NCBI GenBank assembly: GCA_005239945.1 | Contig: SBAY01000024.1 | Coordinates: 1-6,613 of the forward strand | Reading direction: 5' to 3' | DNA length: 6,613 nucleotides | Source: Nitrospira sp. | GTDB lineage: Bacteria > UBA9089 > CG2-30-40-21 > SBAY01 | In this document: positions 6,453 through 6,613 of the stretch, piece by piece | Layout of the letters: every line of letters starts with the position of its first letter | How positions within the stretch are numbered: the first letter of the stretch is position 1 | Notes under the pieces: model-generated | What the model was told of the DNA's origin: nothing | What the model saw: the letters and a program-made list of their open reading frames with translations, nothing else | Database searches by the model: none | Program-made: the position numbers and the translations under genes

Positions 6453-6460
6453 TGAAATTC

Positions 6461-6466
6461 CCTCCT
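6461..6466 (-). promoter_or_regulatory. Shine-Dalgarno AGGAGG for tgt, pointing to an ATA start
   Basis: Read on the - strand, AGGAGG spans 6466-6461. The downstream codon at ideal spacing (8 bases) in the tgt frame is ATA at 6452-6450. An ATT at 6458-6456 is only two bases away. The first ATG, at 6362, is about 100 bases too distant to be served by this site. Confidence 0.7.
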
Positions 6467-6529
6467 GTCGTTTTTTATCATATAACCAAATGCCTGTAAT
6501 GCCTTAGTTATCAGTTAATACCAAATGAA

Positions 6530-6604
6530 ATTTTGGATTTTGGATTTTCGATTTTGGATTGAGGAATCTTAATATCCTTAATCCAAAATCGAAAATCCAA
6601 AATT
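6530..6604. repeat. ATTTTGG-heptamer inverted repeat upstream of tgt
   Basis: The left side consists of four tandem heptamers ATTTTSG (6530-6557). Bases 6537-6560 are the perfect reverse complement of 6580-6603 (24 bp). The stem extends five more pairs (6561-6565 with 6575-6579, one G-T) and closes on a 9-base loop. The same ATTTTGG unit occurs twice inside the palindrome between the two pstB genes. It lies about 80 bases upstream of the tgt start and runs almost to the window edge, where GTAATCGTA follows. It looks like a dispersed intergenic repeat; no gene is seen from 6507 to 6613. Confidence 0.88.
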
Positions 6605-6613
6605 GTAATCGTA

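Overview
The window carries a complete high-affinity phosphate uptake operon on the + strand (pstS, pstC, pstA, two pstB genes, phoU). It faces a convergent queuosine-pathway gene, tgt, on the - strand. The organism is a bacterium: there are Shine-Dalgarno sites, a lipobox on PstS, and a bacterial-type zinc-binding TGT. GC content is moderate to low, and short repeat-built hairpins fill most intergenic gaps. That style is common in uncultivated bacterial lineages, but the sequence alone does not let me name a phylum. No phage, plasmid, CRISPR, tRNA or rRNA is visible.

Layout: 1-105 is an AT-rich leader with the pstS Shine-Dalgarno site. pstS (106-945) encodes the phosphate-binding lipoprotein. 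946-1090 is a gap dominated by a 27-bp perfect inverted repeat built of heptamers. pstC (1091-1978, TTG start), pstA (1975-2829) and pstB1 (2823-3587) overlap by 4 and 7 nt and are probably translationally coupled. A ~140-nt palindrome (3594-3733) separates pstB1 from pstB2 (3743-4498). A small hairpin precedes phoU (4568-5239). A structured repeat lies between phoU and tgt (5257-5330). tgt runs from about 6452 down to 5349, and another heptamer-built hairpin (6530-6604) lies upstream of it.

How the genes work together: PstS captures phosphate at the membrane surface, PstC and PstA form the channel, and the ATPases power import. PhoU links transporter state to phosphate signalling; no phoR or phoB is in the window. 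The two ATPases are not simple duplicates. PstB1 keeps the LSGGQ signature but has lost the Q-loop Gln and the H-loop His. PstB2 keeps the Q-loop and H-loop but has lost the signature (LSLEQ). In a head-to-tail PstB1/PstB2 dimer this gives one fully canonical ATP site and one doubly degenerate site. That is the asymmetric arrangement known from heterodimeric ABC exporters, here predicted for a phosphate importer, and it is the most interesting observation in the window.

Other points of interest are a tgt reading frame whose only well-placed start codon is ATA (or ATT), uncertain or unusual starts for pstC and pstB2, and recurring 7-bp repeat units that make up the arms or loops of three separate hairpins.
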